A DNA stretch of 64,000 nucleotides from Dimorphilus gyrociliatus (Eukaryota > Annelida > Polychaeta > Dinophilidae): the NCBI GenBank assembly GCA_904063045.1, contig CAJFCJ010000005.1, forward strand, positions 3,218,165 to 3,282,164. Reading direction: 5' to 3'. Positions 26,923 through 38,370 of the stretch are shown piece by piece; the first letter of the stretch is position 1; each line of letters opens with the position of its first letter. A program made the translations under genes and the position numbers. The notes under the pieces were generated by a model that made no database searches, was not told the DNA's origin, and was given only the letters and a program-made list of their open reading frames with translations.

Positions 26923-29805
26923 ATGTTTAAAATTGGTTCCACATTAATGGGGGCCGGAGTAGGATTTGTTGCAGGTGGCCCAGTTGGAGCAATTATAGGC
27001 GGTGTTACAGGTAGGCTGCTAACATTCGAGAATTATTAGCTTAACGAGATTTATACAATATTCTGAATAGTTATTTTAAAGTCAGAGGAGAAAGATGTTT
27101 TAATTGTTTGATAAATATTAAAATTATTTTTTGCAGGCTTACTTGCAGCAACTGTAAACAAGAATGATGTTTCGAATAGTATGAAAAATTTAAAATTGAT
27201 GTCATTCATATCATTTGTTTATATGAGTAAAAAATAGACAGCTATCCGCAGAAAGTTCATTGTGATCCTACAAAATTGGTCGAAAGTGATAGTGCGTATA
27301 TTTTTAAGAAATACAGCTTTTACATTCAAATTCTACTAATTTAGTAAGCCATAATCTTCATGTTAAGTGTCTTGAGTGTTTAAATAGACAGTAGCTTCCC
27401 GTCATTCTGGCAAGATTCGGACAATAGAATTGAAGATGCCACCGTTTCAGTTTTAAGAGGTTCAAATGAATATGAAGATGTTGAAAGACGAATAGCTAGA
27501 AGTATATCAGGAGAACAATGTGTCACAATTAAAAAAGTATTTTTATTATTCATAACCAACATTTATATTTACTTCATTTCTACTATATTCAGATTTTGAG
27601 AGTACAAAATACAGATCTATTCTCTCAATATCGTTTATATAAAGAGAAAATTGATAAAGAAATTAAGGGAAATTCGGATATAGCGCCAGTTTATCATGGA
27701 ACCGAAGAGGATGTTGCAATCAAGCTATGTTTTAAGGGATTTAACAGAAATTTCAATAAAACGGGTTTGAAAAAAATTTATAAATAAAAATTTATCATCG
27801 TTTAGTAGTTAAATTGTTAATAGGGGCATATGGAAAAGGCTCTTATTTTGCTCGAGATATCAAATATTCACTACGTAATCCATACAGTCCTATAAATGAG
27901 CATGGAGAAAAATTTATTTTCGAATGTCAAATTGTCGCTGGAAAGTATTGTAACGGGCATGGTAAAATGAAAGAACCTCCAGAAGGATATCACTCAACAG
28001 TTGATAACGAGAACAATCCAACATTATTTTCAATTTATCACGATAGTGGAAGTTATCAACTATGGTTAATCATTCTTCAGACTGCATCCAAGCCAATACA
28101 AGGAAATTTGCAAGGTATTTTAATATAATACAAGTTATAAAAACTTTTCAACGAAATGTGAAAACAATTGCAGATCTAGATGAGAGACTTGCCAAAAAAA
28201 TGTCTCCAGCGAAATGGAGGGAATGCCTCGATTGTTAGTAGTATGGATGTTTAAATATCCATTGACAAACTGTACAAATTGTAATTTATCGAAAATTTAA
28301 GATAGAGATATGGATTCACTTACGCTAGAAAATTTGAATTTCCCCGATATTTATAAAAGTAAAGGTAAAGAGGATATACCTTTGACGTGGGAAAAGGAAG
28401 GATCTAGATTGAAAGTTGGACTTGTTGAAATAGGGGCAAACAGCAACGAATTTAATGATATCAGTCAGCGTCTAATAGATTTGTCAAGAAAAAATCGTTT
28501 CACAATAAAAAATGTATAGTTGCTTTTCATAATCCTAAAATAGTAAAATTATATTGTTTATGACCAAAAATAGATTTATAGAAATCAGAATAAGGAGTTT
28601 TATAAACTATACATCGCTAGAAGGAAGGCTGTAGCAAAAAAACGAAATATCAAGAAAGTTGAATGGCCGGGAGTTTATTATGAAACATCTGATATGAAAG
28701 CAGGAAGAAAGATATGCTCCAAAGGATTTAATAGAAGTTTTTCCACAAAAAGTTCTAATCAATTAATAATTTTTTACAATTCAATATTTAAAGAATCTGA
28801 TTCAATATATAAATGCATATAATAATGTTATTCCATATCAAAACTTACTCTATTTAACTTTCTCTTTCCTTTAGCTTATCTTGGAGAGGGAACATACTTT
28901 CATAGGACTTCCGCTGGAGTTCTTAAAGAACAAGAATCTGAAGGTAAACTTGAAGGGCAAAAAATTTTGTTAGAATGTCAAATTATTGTTGGATGCTTCT
29001 GTCAAGGATATCTAGATATGAAAGAGCCTGCTAATAATTGCGACTCCACTGTTGACAATATGGATAATCCAAATGAATTTTCAATTTATCATGATAGTGA
29101 TGCCTACCCAGCTTACTTAATTGTTTTTGAAAATGAAACGGAGCGTATCTTGTATACTTCGTCTATATTCAGAATTGTAAAAGATAGAATTGAAAATCAA
29201 AAATCTGATATAATTGCATATAGCTCTCCTTTTACAATGGATTTAAGCTCAAGTAATATTCCACAGTCCTTATGGAATAAAGCAGGAAATGAATTACAAC
29301 AGGAATGTAAGCAGAAGCAGGGAAGTGTAAAATCTGGTGAAATAATTGTAACTGGTGGTTATAACCTTCATTGTAAGAAAATTTTTCATTTAATGTTGGA
29401 AAAGTGTACCAGTTCGTCTGACCATTCGGTAGGTTTCTTAAATTCGTATAAAGTAAGTAAAATATTCACTTCTAATACAACCATTAAAGAAACTAGAAGA
29501 AATAATAAGAAAATGTGTAAAAAAAGCAAAAGATACGAATGCAAAAAGTTTTTCGATACCTGTACTTGGAACAGGAATTCTTAATTATCCTATAGATCTT
29601 TCTTTAAATACAATTAAGAAAATAGGTGAAGAAATATGTGGAGACGGCAGTTTAGAAATTACCATGGTTATATTCGAAGACGACCCTAAACTCTATGATA
29701 TTAAGGATGTTTGTAAAAATACTTTTCGATATTTGTATAAATATAAGAAATTTTAAAAATGATTTTTTGTTTGAACAGGCAGCTAAGAAAATCTTTGGCT
29801 TTTAA
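26923..29805 (+). CDS. Gly-rich hydrophobic N-terminus + tandem PARP catalytic domains + macro domain
   Basis: Twelve exons join in phase into about 681 aa: 26923-27010, 27137-27178, 27238-27291, 27388-27536, 27593-27764, 27824-28114, 28174-28233, 28302-28513, 28574-28751, 28875-29428, 29490-29708, 29779-29805. Residues 1-40 form a Gly/Ala-rich hydrophobic, glycine-zipper-like segment (MGAGVGFVAGGPVGAIIGG). PARP domain 1 has VYHGT, GAYGKGSYFAR and LFSIYHDSG, an H-Y-L set as in mono-ADP-ribosyl transferases of the PARP14 type. PARP domain 2 has VYYET, GEGTYFHR and EFSIYHDSD, so the NAD-binding His is Tyr while the Glu is kept. A macro domain follows (AYSSPFTMDLSS, NKAGNELQQEC, PVLGTGILNYP). 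ADP-ribosyl transfer by domain 1 is predicted; domain 2 is probably inactive or regulatory. The N-terminus may insert in or associate with membranes, which is inference. Confidence 0.75.
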
Positions 29806-30012
29806 GTTGAAAACGGAAGTATTAACATAACACTTTTGATCAGAAAGTACTTTATCCTTATGATAAAATCATATTTTATATTATAACTAGTTTTATTTGT
29901 GAAGGATTGTCTGAAAAATGAAATATTTAACTCTGTTTTAACCATTGCTGTTGCTTTGTATTCAATATATCTTTTTCTTATTTTATCATCAACCGCCTTA
30001 TGAAATAAAATT

Positions 30013-30417
30013 TTATTTCCCCATTTTAATAGGTGTACAAACTTCTATTAAGAAACCGTTTATATCACGAAGATATCCCACCTTTTGACCCCACGGTTTC
30101 TCAATAACACTCTCTGCCAACGTGGCTCCAGCGTTTAAAGCCTGTTGAAAATCTTCATCAATATTTTCAGTTGTAAATGCCAATTCAATACCAAAAGCCT
30201 TTTGATCAAGTGAGCTATGTTGAAAACTATTACCAGACTTTAAATTTTGATTAGCTAATTCAAAATTAGCGAAAGATATTGTTGTTTCACCAGAAATTAA
30301 TTCACCATAATCATTCTCCCCAGTTACAAATTTCTCCTTAAATCCAAAAGCATTTTTATAAAATTCAATTGTTTTTGGAACGTTTGCAACATAAAGAATA
30401 GTATACGCAAATTTCAT
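30013..30417 (-). CDS. VOC (glyoxalase/bleomycin-resistance fold) family protein, bacterial-like
   Basis: A single uninterrupted 134-aa frame from ATG (MKFAYTILYVANVPKTIEFY) to TAA, the normal size of a one-domain VOC protein. Visible features include the N-terminal beta strand and FYKNAFGF turn, GELISGETTISFANFEL, an alpha-beta repeat with IDEDFQQALNAGATL, and the C-terminal GYLRDINGFLIEVCTPI with the usual metal-ligand Glu. VOC proteins use paired beta-alpha-beta-beta-beta units to bind a metal and act on small molecules such as glyoxal adducts or antibiotics; the substrate cannot be told. The gene has no intron although its neighbours have many, and its sequence reads like bacterial single-domain VOC proteins, suggesting horizontal transfer. 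It is divergent from the Gly-repeat macro gene, about 400 bp away. Confidence 0.85.
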   Translation of the reverse strand: MKFAYTILYVANVPKTIEFYKNAFGFKEKFVTGENDYGELISGETTISFANFELANQNLKSGNSFQHSSLDQKAFGIELAFTTENIDEDFQQALNAGATLAESVIEKPWGQKVGYLRDINGFLIEVCTPIKMGK

Positions 30418-30820
30418 TATATTTGATTTCTTGCCACAATATTTTTCTCTTATAATAAAATAATAAGCGGGCCTATTTCTTATTTTGTAGATATCACGTG
30501 ATCGCCTCCATCTTGTCTTTTAGTATTAAATAAATAAAAAGTTGAGTCTTTTAACAATTTAAATTCTATAGCGTTTAAAGAAGTTACTCTCGATATTTTC
30601 TTCAATAATCATCCATTTATAATAGTCTTCATTGTAAAAAATGGAAAATTTAGGCAGATCTTTCAATTAATCTTATAAAACAATCAGATGTCACATAATA
30701 CAGTATAGGCTTTTATAGACTGAAATAGTGAGAAATTGGAATTTTTCGTTTCTATTTTCGTTTTCTAGTAATCGGTTATTCTGAATAAATTTCTCAATTA
30801 TTTAGATCGCATGAATTAAA
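30418..30820. promoter_or_regulatory. Divergent intergenic region between VOC and Gly-repeat/macro genes
   Basis: About 400 bp containing both starts. A two-codon upstream frame ATGAATTAA (30811-30819) ends one base before the main ATG at 30821, and an acceptor-like ATTTAG ends at 30805. No other gene is seen. Confidence 0.4.
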
Positions 30821-31800
30821 ATGAACACTTATGGACCTTTAATAGCAGGATTGGTTCAAGGCATTTCTGGAGCTTTAAATGAAGGTTCAGCCGGTCTTCT
30901 TCCTGGATTTGTGCAAGGAGTGCAAGGAGTGCGAGGAGTGCAAGGAGTGCAAGGAGTTTTAAATGATAATATTCATAGGAGGGGGAGAGTAAATGGTAAA
31001 TATAATTTTTGCTTTAGAACCAACAATTTTCAAATAAATTATGATTATTTTTCGGTAAAGCCAGTAGACGAATTTCAAGTGCGCCGACTTCATCCTATCC
31101 AGAATTTGTAGAAGGAGAGATCCTTTTTGATGTAGCTCCTTTCCGAATTGTAAAAGACAGACTCGAGAAGCAAACGTGTGATGTTATAGCATACGCCGCT
31201 CCTTTTTCAATGAATCTAAATGCAACTCCACTATCTAAATTACTGTTGAAAGAGGCAGGACATGAATTGCAGATTTCGTGCAATAGAGCAAAACAGAATG
31301 GTGTATTTGCTGATGATATTATTTCAACTGAAGGTTATAACCTTAAAAGCAAACTAGTTTTTCACATGATGATAGAAAAGAATGCTTCCTCTCGTGGTTA
31401 TTCGGTAAGGTCTTATATCTCTCTATATATTTCTCTTTCGTAAAATACAGTAAGTTTAATTGCTTATGAATGTTTTTAGTATATAAGTAAAATGATAAGG
31501 AAATGCTTCGAAAGAGCTAAGGCTGAGAACGCGAAAAGCATTGCAATTCCTATTATCGGTTCAGGAAAGCTTGGTTATTCCATGGAGGAGAGTTTAAAAG
31601 CAATAAAAGATGAAGGCTTAAAATTAATAAAGCAGTGTCAAGAGTGCTCTTGCTACCCTTTAACTATCACGGTGGTAATATTCGGAGGAGATCCTCAATA
31701 TAATGCAATAAAGAGAGTAAGTACATAATGTTTCTCTATACATATGTTTATTAATGAATCTATAATATAGACAGCTGAACAAATATTCTGCTCTGAATGA
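30821..31800 (+). CDS. Small Gly-Val-Gln-repeat protein with a macro domain
   Basis: Four exons join in phase into about 261 aa: 30821-30995, 31061-31404, 31480-31716, 31771-31800. Residues 1-45 are hydrophobic and Gly-rich, including a GVQ-type tandem (GVQGVRGVQGVQGV) coded by a 9-bp repeat at about 30910-30957. A short linker leads to a single macro domain with RIVKDRLEKQTCDVIAYAAP, KEAGHELQISC, GYNLKSKLVFHMMIEK and PIIGSGKLGYS. The phase-0 intron inside the macro domain is at the same place as in the larger family members. NAAN and GGG are absent; G-S-G of loop 2 is kept. It looks like a cut-down relative of the upstream PARP/macro gene that has lost its PARP domains: a Gly-rich head joined straight to macro. 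ADP-ribose binding is possible but unproven. Confidence 0.75.
30910..30957 (+). repeat. In-frame 9-bp tandem repeat (GTGCAAGGA) coding Val-Gln-Gly
   Basis: About five copies of GTGCAAGGA, one changed to GTGCGAGGA, lie in frame in the Gly-repeat/macro gene. Expansion or contraction would lengthen or shorten the Gly-rich head without a frameshift. Confidence 0.85.
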
Positions 31801-32205
31801 TTCATGGATTCTACTTAAATATTTAGATGAAGTTATTTGATTGATCATTTGAAGATTCAATAAAATAGCTGCAAGTTCTTGGAGTGGAATATTTACGCAA
31901 TTTACAAAGTATTTAAAGCATGCATAAAAAAGAATACATTATTCATTTATATACTATATATTGAGTTATTTCAATTCTGTTATATAAATTTTAATAGTTA
32001 TTTTTAGTAATCCGTTAAAATTATTTTAATATCTTTATTGGTGTTTATGAAATGCAAGTTATTGCTAAAGATTTAATGTGTCTAACTCTACCAGTTTTTA
32101 AGTTGCGCTTTTTTTTTTTTGAACGATAATAGACACTTTGCGCCGACCGTAATTTACCGTCATATGACAAAAGGGGAGTAACTTCTAATGTTCTAGACAA
32201 TTAAT
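31801..32205. other. Intergenic spacer, no gene seen
   Basis: About 400 bp between two plus-strand genes with a T11 run near 32109. TTCTAG ends 9 nt before the next ATG, which is acceptor-like. Confidence 0.5.
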
Positions 32206-34438
32206 ATGCCGATTCAGACCTTAAGGCAGTTGAGTCTTCATGCTGTTGGACTAAACTATAAAGAAACCCATCAGTACATTAAAAATTTAGATACAACGCT
32301 TCCTGTATCCATAAGCGAGGAGGTTATTCAATCAATAGATAGCATAAATCGTGGAGTAACGGATAATGATCTACTAGACCTTGGAAGACTAAAATTACAG
32401 TTGACTGAGTTCAAAATAAATGGAGCTAAGATAAAGGACTTGAAAAGTCTATGCTTTTTAAAAACTTATCCTATTCAGAAGCTTGATTTAAAACACTTAA
32501 CTGTTTTAAAATCTCTAGACGATTTGGAACGCATTGTCAATGTAGGAAATTTAAGAGAACTTAGTATAAGTTTCTTAGGTAATTCATTGAAAATTAGCAG
32601 AAGTAAATGCAAACATCTAAAATCTCTTACCAAGTTGTATTTAAACCGAACAAATATAAAAAATCATGATTTTATGATTCTATGCGAAGAACTATCAAAT
32701 TTAGAGGAATTAACAGTAAAAGAGTTTACTAATTTATCTATTCATCGGATATTAAAGTTAAAAAAATTGAAAAGTTTAAAATTCGCTGATACTATGAATG
32801 ATACTGAAACTTTCAACGTTTTACGACAATTGAAACATTTGAAAGAAATTCAACTTGATTGCTATTCAAGAGTGAAAATGGAGAATTTAGAAAAATGCTT
32901 TTTTAACTCGGATTGGCAATTAGAAAAACTTGTAGCTCAAGTTGGAAGATGGGATGAAAATTGGTTAAAGAAGATATATAATAGGTATTTATATTATTGT
33001 TTAATGTTAATATTTATAGTAATAATTAATTAATAAGTAATTTTTTCTTAAGAAATTTAAAGATTGAGAAACCAGAATTGAAATTTTGTCATTTAAGTAC
33101 ATTAGATGATTGTTTTGTCTACAATGGAAAGAATACGTATATATGGCAAAGAATGGTGAATCCAAGCTTTAATGGGGTAATTTGTTTATACTTTGTTTTA
33201 ATTAGTGACCAAAAATTTCATAATAAATTATTCTCTCAATTAACAGACTGGAGATTCCAATGATTTAAATCTTCTTTTAGATGTAGCACACAACCTAAAG
33301 GAGGATAAGACATTTTTTATCATTTATAAATTGAATTATATCTTTGACAATAGAAATGATTTCAACTTAACTGAACAAGACTTGAATACTATTTGGAAGG
33401 TAATCAACTTAAAAATACAACTAATACATTCTTTAATTTCTTTTTAAAATATATTCTACTTTTAACAGATAATCTTTGAAATGATTGATAATCAGAAATA
33501 TGCTCGTAACGTTAAAATCTCCACAGATTTTTATCTTCTCGAATATATAAAGTTAATTAATCGAATGTTGGATAAGTCAAACGACGAATATTATTGGATT
33601 AAGTCAATGAATTTTTTTATTGAACTCTTTGATTGGTGTCAATTTCATACAAGAAATGCAAATTTTTATTGCGAAATAAGTAAAACTCTAATTGAAAAGT
33701 GGAAACTTTCTGATAAGGTTTTCTTTTATTTGATAAATTGTATAATAATCCTTTTTCTATATGAATTCTTTATTTTTTTAGGTCATTTCTAAACATAAAA
33801 TGTTTAAGTTACTTATAAAGTTTTTCTACGAAATTTGCGCTGTAAGTAGAGTTACTCACTGTATATTTATATGATGAAATATATGTTATATTTGCCTATT
33901 TTCTCTACTATTTTTAGGAATATAACATTGAAATTGTTGCTAAACGTGAAAATTTACGTAAGTAGTCAACACTTTGAATTATGTATTGATAATTGTCTTA
34001 CCTATAATAAATTCATTAAAGGTTGTGAAGCAAGAGAAGTTGGTCTAGAAGATGCCATTAATATGTTATCCATATGTTTAGAAAAGATGTCAGTAAATAC
34101 TATACTACAAAAGGTTGAATATATATAACTTTAAATTTATATAAACAAAGTCTTAAGAACATTCTCAATTTTAGCTTTCAATTAGAGAAGCAGTGATAGA
34201 AATTGTTGATATTTGCAAAATGCTCTATCAGAGTAATAAGCCGATGGAATTATCGCCGCTGAAGGAGAGTTTTAAAGCTATACTGGGTTATTATAGGTCC
34301 TGTCTCAGAGATTTTATGATAAATAGATTAAATATCATTCCATGCGACGAAAGTGAAAATCTAATTTCAATAATTAGAAAGTATCAGGAACAAATATTAA
34401 ATTGTTTGCATAAGAGAAAGACTTGTGAGGATACTTGA
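32206..34438 (+). CDS. LRR + helical-repeat protein, ZYG11/ZER1-like, paralogue 1
   Basis: Eight exons join in phase into about 586 aa: 32206-32984, 33053-33176, 33247-33399, 33469-33717, 33782-33841, 33918-33957, 34022-34113, 34175-34438. The N-terminus (TLRQLSLHAVGLNYKETHQY, then LPVSISEEVIQSID and VTDNDLLDLGRLKLQL) has the spacing of the VHL-box-like start of ZYG11/ZER1. It is followed by leucine-rich repeats (LRELSISFL, LTKLYLNRTNI, LEELTVKEF). The second half is all-helical and Cys/Trp-bearing, like divergent armadillo repeats. ZYG11 and ZER1 are cullin-2 substrate receptors that recognise N-terminal glycine degrons; family membership here rests on layout and weak similarity. The length is shorter than typical ZYG11 (about 740 aa). 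Exon lengths match four paralogues in this window. Confidence 0.65.
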
Positions 34439-35625
34439 AGAGAAATAAGCTCACAGATTGATTTATCGTGTCAACAGTTATACAATTTAACATATCTTGA
34501 AAAAATTCTATATATTTCAAATTAAGATTTAGCATTTACTTGAAGTGATCTGCTGCATTTTTTTTTCGTTCAGTGCTATTGTTACTTTATCTGGAGAGTT
34601 AAAGAATACAAAACCTTCAACTATAAACTGCCTTTCAATACGCTATTATCAATAGAATTAGTTATGATCGGTCGTTCATCATCTTTTTACCGAGATAATC
34701 ATATTGACTGCTTTATCGAATCACACTATCACAGCTATATAAATTGATGCTAGCATCTGGCTGGCTATTAGATTCAATTTTCCCAGAAAATGTTCTTGAT
34801 GATTATTATCGGGTTGAACACATCATTTTCAATCCACAGAAGTTATTTGTCCTTATTGGTTTTTCCCTTCTTAGCATATATAGCTATATCAAATTTATAA
34901 ATGGGACTTTATTTAATTTCACGAATATATTGTTACTTCTTGCGGGGCTAGTTGCAGTTTATTAATAACTTTACCCTTCATACAAGATATATTTGATATT
35001 TGGGGATTATTTCAATCTCTTCAGTGGCAAAGTTTAGTCAGAATTGTAGAAAACAATTGTAAATTTCCAAATTTTTAGAATCTTCCTCGTTGAAAAGACT
35101 AACATTGTTTGTTCTTGCATTTACCTAATAAAGTCAGAGCCTAAATCATGATAACTTTTCAGTTCAAGACGCAAACAAATCGAATTATGTCTTCAAAGGC
35201 TCTTGATAGTAAATCGCTATCCTGGTGCTTAGCGTACTTAGCAATATCAGTGATATTATAACCAAAGGTATATCGTAACAATTTCACCAGGCGTTGGAAT
35301 TTGAACTTTCATTATTATTTTTACCTGTCGTATATGAATGTAATATCTCTTATTCCATAAACATTCTATTCTTTTATTGTTTATATCATCTAGCAGAATA
35401 TACTGGAAGGATAAATTAGAATACTACAAATTGACCCTATAATAGGTTTGCCCTACACAATTCTCAAAAAGTAAAACATTTAAGAAGTATCTAAAAATAT
35501 AGGATCAATAAATATAATACAAGATTTATAAAAATCAATTAAAAAAAATGCCTTAAAATTTTCCTCATCAACTGAAAAGTCTAAATATTTTCCGAATTTT
35601 AATGTTCAAAAGTGCATTCAAATCA
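34439..35625. other. Spacer between convergent LRR genes
   Basis: About 1.2 kb between the 3' ends of paralogues 1 (plus) and 2 (minus). Apart from the small hydrophobic frame at 34747-34965 nothing is supported. Confidence 0.45.
34747..34965 (+). CDS. Possible small membrane protein (uncertain)
   Basis: A 72-aa frame from ATG (MLASGWLLDSIF) with two hydrophobic stretches, KLFVLIGFSLLSIYSYIKFI and NILLLLAGLVAVY. It is not recognised. A second short frame beginning at 34664 in another phase ends just before it, so this could be part of a broken gene. Its place between convergent 3' ends and the lack of splice support make it doubtful. Confidence 0.2.
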   Translation: MLASGWLLDSIFPENVLDDYYRVEHIIFNPQKLFVLIGFSLLSIYSYIKFINGTLFNFTNILLLLAGLVAVY

Positions 35626-37775
35626 TCAATTCTTTTCTGAGTGTAATAGTTTAATAAATTCAATTTTTCTGCCGTTGGTATCAAATGATTTTGTTTCATC
35701 ATCTCTTCTTTTTCCCGTTGCATCTCTAAGGCAAGAAATGTAATAATCTAAAAATTTCCCTTCGCACGCCAAAAAAAAATCGTACACAAAATAGCAGTGT
35801 CTCTCAAAGATATTTGGAAATTCTCTCAACATAACTTCCATCTGTACCTGTGAACATTTAATTTTAAAAATGATTATTAAATAAAGATATTCTAACCTCT
35901 TCAAAAACGTTCGTTTGTGAAATAGGTTCAAAAATTTCATCACAAATTTCGGTACACCATTTCATACAGTTGAAACTAGTTTCATAGTTTTCGTCAGTGA
36001 CTGAAATACATAGGAAAAGTATAAGTAAGCGAGAAGAGAGACGAAACTAATGAATAAATTATTGCCTACTAAAGCCACATCGACATAGAAATCCGAGATG
36101 GTTTGTTTCCTTAATTGAAAGATTCAAACATTATTAACTTCTCATAATTGAAAAGTCAAACCTACATAGATGATATCATATAAAATTTTCATAATCAACT
36201 TGAATATTTTCCATTTAGGCATAATCTAAGATAAAAGATAACATATATATTATTAATATATATATAGTTAGTTCAATTGTTAATTAATATTTTCAACCTT
36301 TTCCACTAGTTTCCAATTTTTCATTAAGATATTTTTTGTCTCTACAAAGAATTCGTGATTCTCAGTTCTAAATTTATTTGTTTCCAAATGTTCTAAAAGT
36401 GTACTAATTATTTTCAACCAATAAATTTCATTTTTTGAAAATTCAGCCATTCGATTAATTATTTCGAAATAGTATCGAAAATGAAATTGAAAAATACTGC
36501 AAAAATCTCTTTCTTTATACTTCATTACTTCGAAAAGTATCTAAGAGTGTCATAACTTTTATAGAATGTTTAATTGATTATCAAAATATTTACCATCCAC
36601 ACTATTTCTATACTTTCTTTAGAAATATTACAATCAGTAAAATTGTTGAGTAAAGAAAGCACCTTTCGAAATATATAATCGTTTTCGTAACCTTTCAAGT
36701 GTTGGGTTAGCATTAAAAGATTGTAAAGGTTATTTACTTCCGTAGACTATAGAAACAGTTAACTAAAAGTTAAGAAATTGAATATTAATCGAGTAATACC
36801 TCTTGATAATCTTTAGATTGAGGGCATTCTATAGTTAATCCCAATTTTTTATCATATATAAAACATTCTTCAGCTGTTTTAATGTAGAGTATTTTGAAAT
36901 TTGAATATTCAGATTTTATATTTCTATAAGACATACATAAAGAGACTTTATTTGCTAAAATAAACTACAGTATATAATTAACATTGTATTTACCTTGTTT
37001 TCACTATATTTAACCAGATTTCACAAGTTTTTGGTGCTCTTATTAACACTTCTTCCAATATATTTTCTGAATTAAAGAGGAACTCTTCCAACGTTTGAAA
37101 GGTTAATTTTGAAAAGAAATTAATATACAACTTCCTTAAACATTTCAACAATGTTAAATATTCAAACATTTTCTCAGTTGAATAATCTCTTTCTATTTGT
37201 CTATTGTTCTTTCCAATTATTATTTTACCATCTACAAAATCATGTGGAAGTATTTCAGAATTATCAGCCAAATCGATAAAAGCTAACTCTTGTAAATTGT
37301 TCAATTCTTTGCATATTATTTGAAAATCTTTAATTTTTGATTCTTTATAAAATATTTCTAATTTAGTTAGATGTTTCAATTGGTAGAATGGATTTATATC
37401 AAAAGTACAATTAAACGAACCAAGACTTTTTAAGCGTTCAATAGATAAGTAATTAATTAATATATCATTTAATGGAAAGTTAATGTCCATTATTTGAAAA
37501 TGTTCAATTGGATGATTTTTCAGAAAATCTAAACTTGTTAGATTATTTAACTTTTTGCCATTAATTCTTAATTCTCGAAATTGAAAATAGTCTGACTTAA
37601 AACTGATGATTTCTTTGTCTGTTAATCCTTGATTTATCTCATCCATAAAATGAAAAATTTGCTCACTCACTGAAAATGGTAATAATGAACCAGATTTATC
37701 ATGCAATGCATTCACTTCTTTAAACTTTAATCGAATTAGCTCGAGACTAAGTTGTTTTAAAGTTGGTATAGACAT
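35626..37775 (-). CDS. LRR + helical-repeat protein, ZYG11/ZER1-like, paralogue 2
   Basis: Eight exons join in phase into about 575 aa: 37775-36994, 36923-36800, 36746-36594, 36540-36298, 36225-36166, 36109-36070, 36000-35897, 35847-35626. The N-terminal box reads TLKQLSLELIRLKFKEVN, then LPFSVSEQIFHFMDEINQ and LTDKEIISF. LRR strands follow (LTKLEIFYKES, LQELAFIDLAD, LRKLYINFFS), with a second, helical half ending in YYISCLRDATG. Relative to paralogue 1 the LRR block is more diverged, with an inserted loop around IIGKNNRQIERDY. It is the same distant match to cullin-2 substrate receptors and otherwise of unknown target. An acceptor-like TTAAAG lies 6 nt before the ATG. Confidence 0.65.
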
Positions 37776-38370
37776 TTTTTACTTTAAGAAACATTTGTTC
37801 CACAAGACCGATGTGGAAAATTATATTATCGCTCAAGGAAATCTGGTAGCTATTCTATTAGTCATTCGGTGAATAAACTCTATAAAATTGGTATTAAAAT
37901 CCTAAATACTATCACATATTTTTACAATTACCACTTAATATTCAACACATCTGAGAAGTTTATAAAGTTTTCTTTCTTAGAAATAAGATAAAAGTCAAAC
38001 TCTAACTGCTTTATCATTTAAGTTGATAAACATTGAAAATTATTGTATAAAAGTTTAAAGAACACTACACAAACTCATAGAACAAATAAGTTAACAAATA
38101 TAAATTCACAGATAAATAGCATAAAAGCTCTAACAGAAGATTTGTTATTATTACATAAGATTGGTAAGTATACACTTTTTTTCATTATTAGAAACATTTC
38201 AAGCAACAAACAAACAGGATCATATTTGTTTGTGTGTTTAAGTTATTCTTTTTTGTTAATTCTTAAAGATATAACTTATTCCTTCATGTTATAAAATAAT
38301 GAATAATATACTAATAATATCTTCTTCCGTTTCTCATCCATCCTCCTTGCCCTCTCTACTACTCTTTCCT
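37776..38370. other. Spacer with a donor-bearing exon-like fragment
   Basis: About 600 bp between LRR paralogues 2 and 3. On plus, 38044-38161 is open (KSLKNTTQTHRTNKLTNI to LLLLHKIG) and ends at a perfect GTAAGT donor, but no start codon, acceptor or partner exon was found, so no gene is called. Confidence 0.3.

Noticed and set aside
38043-38294. Plus-strand frame with a perfect donor between LRR paralogues 2 and 3
   Set aside because: No ATG, acceptor or partner exon found; kept only as a note in the spacer.
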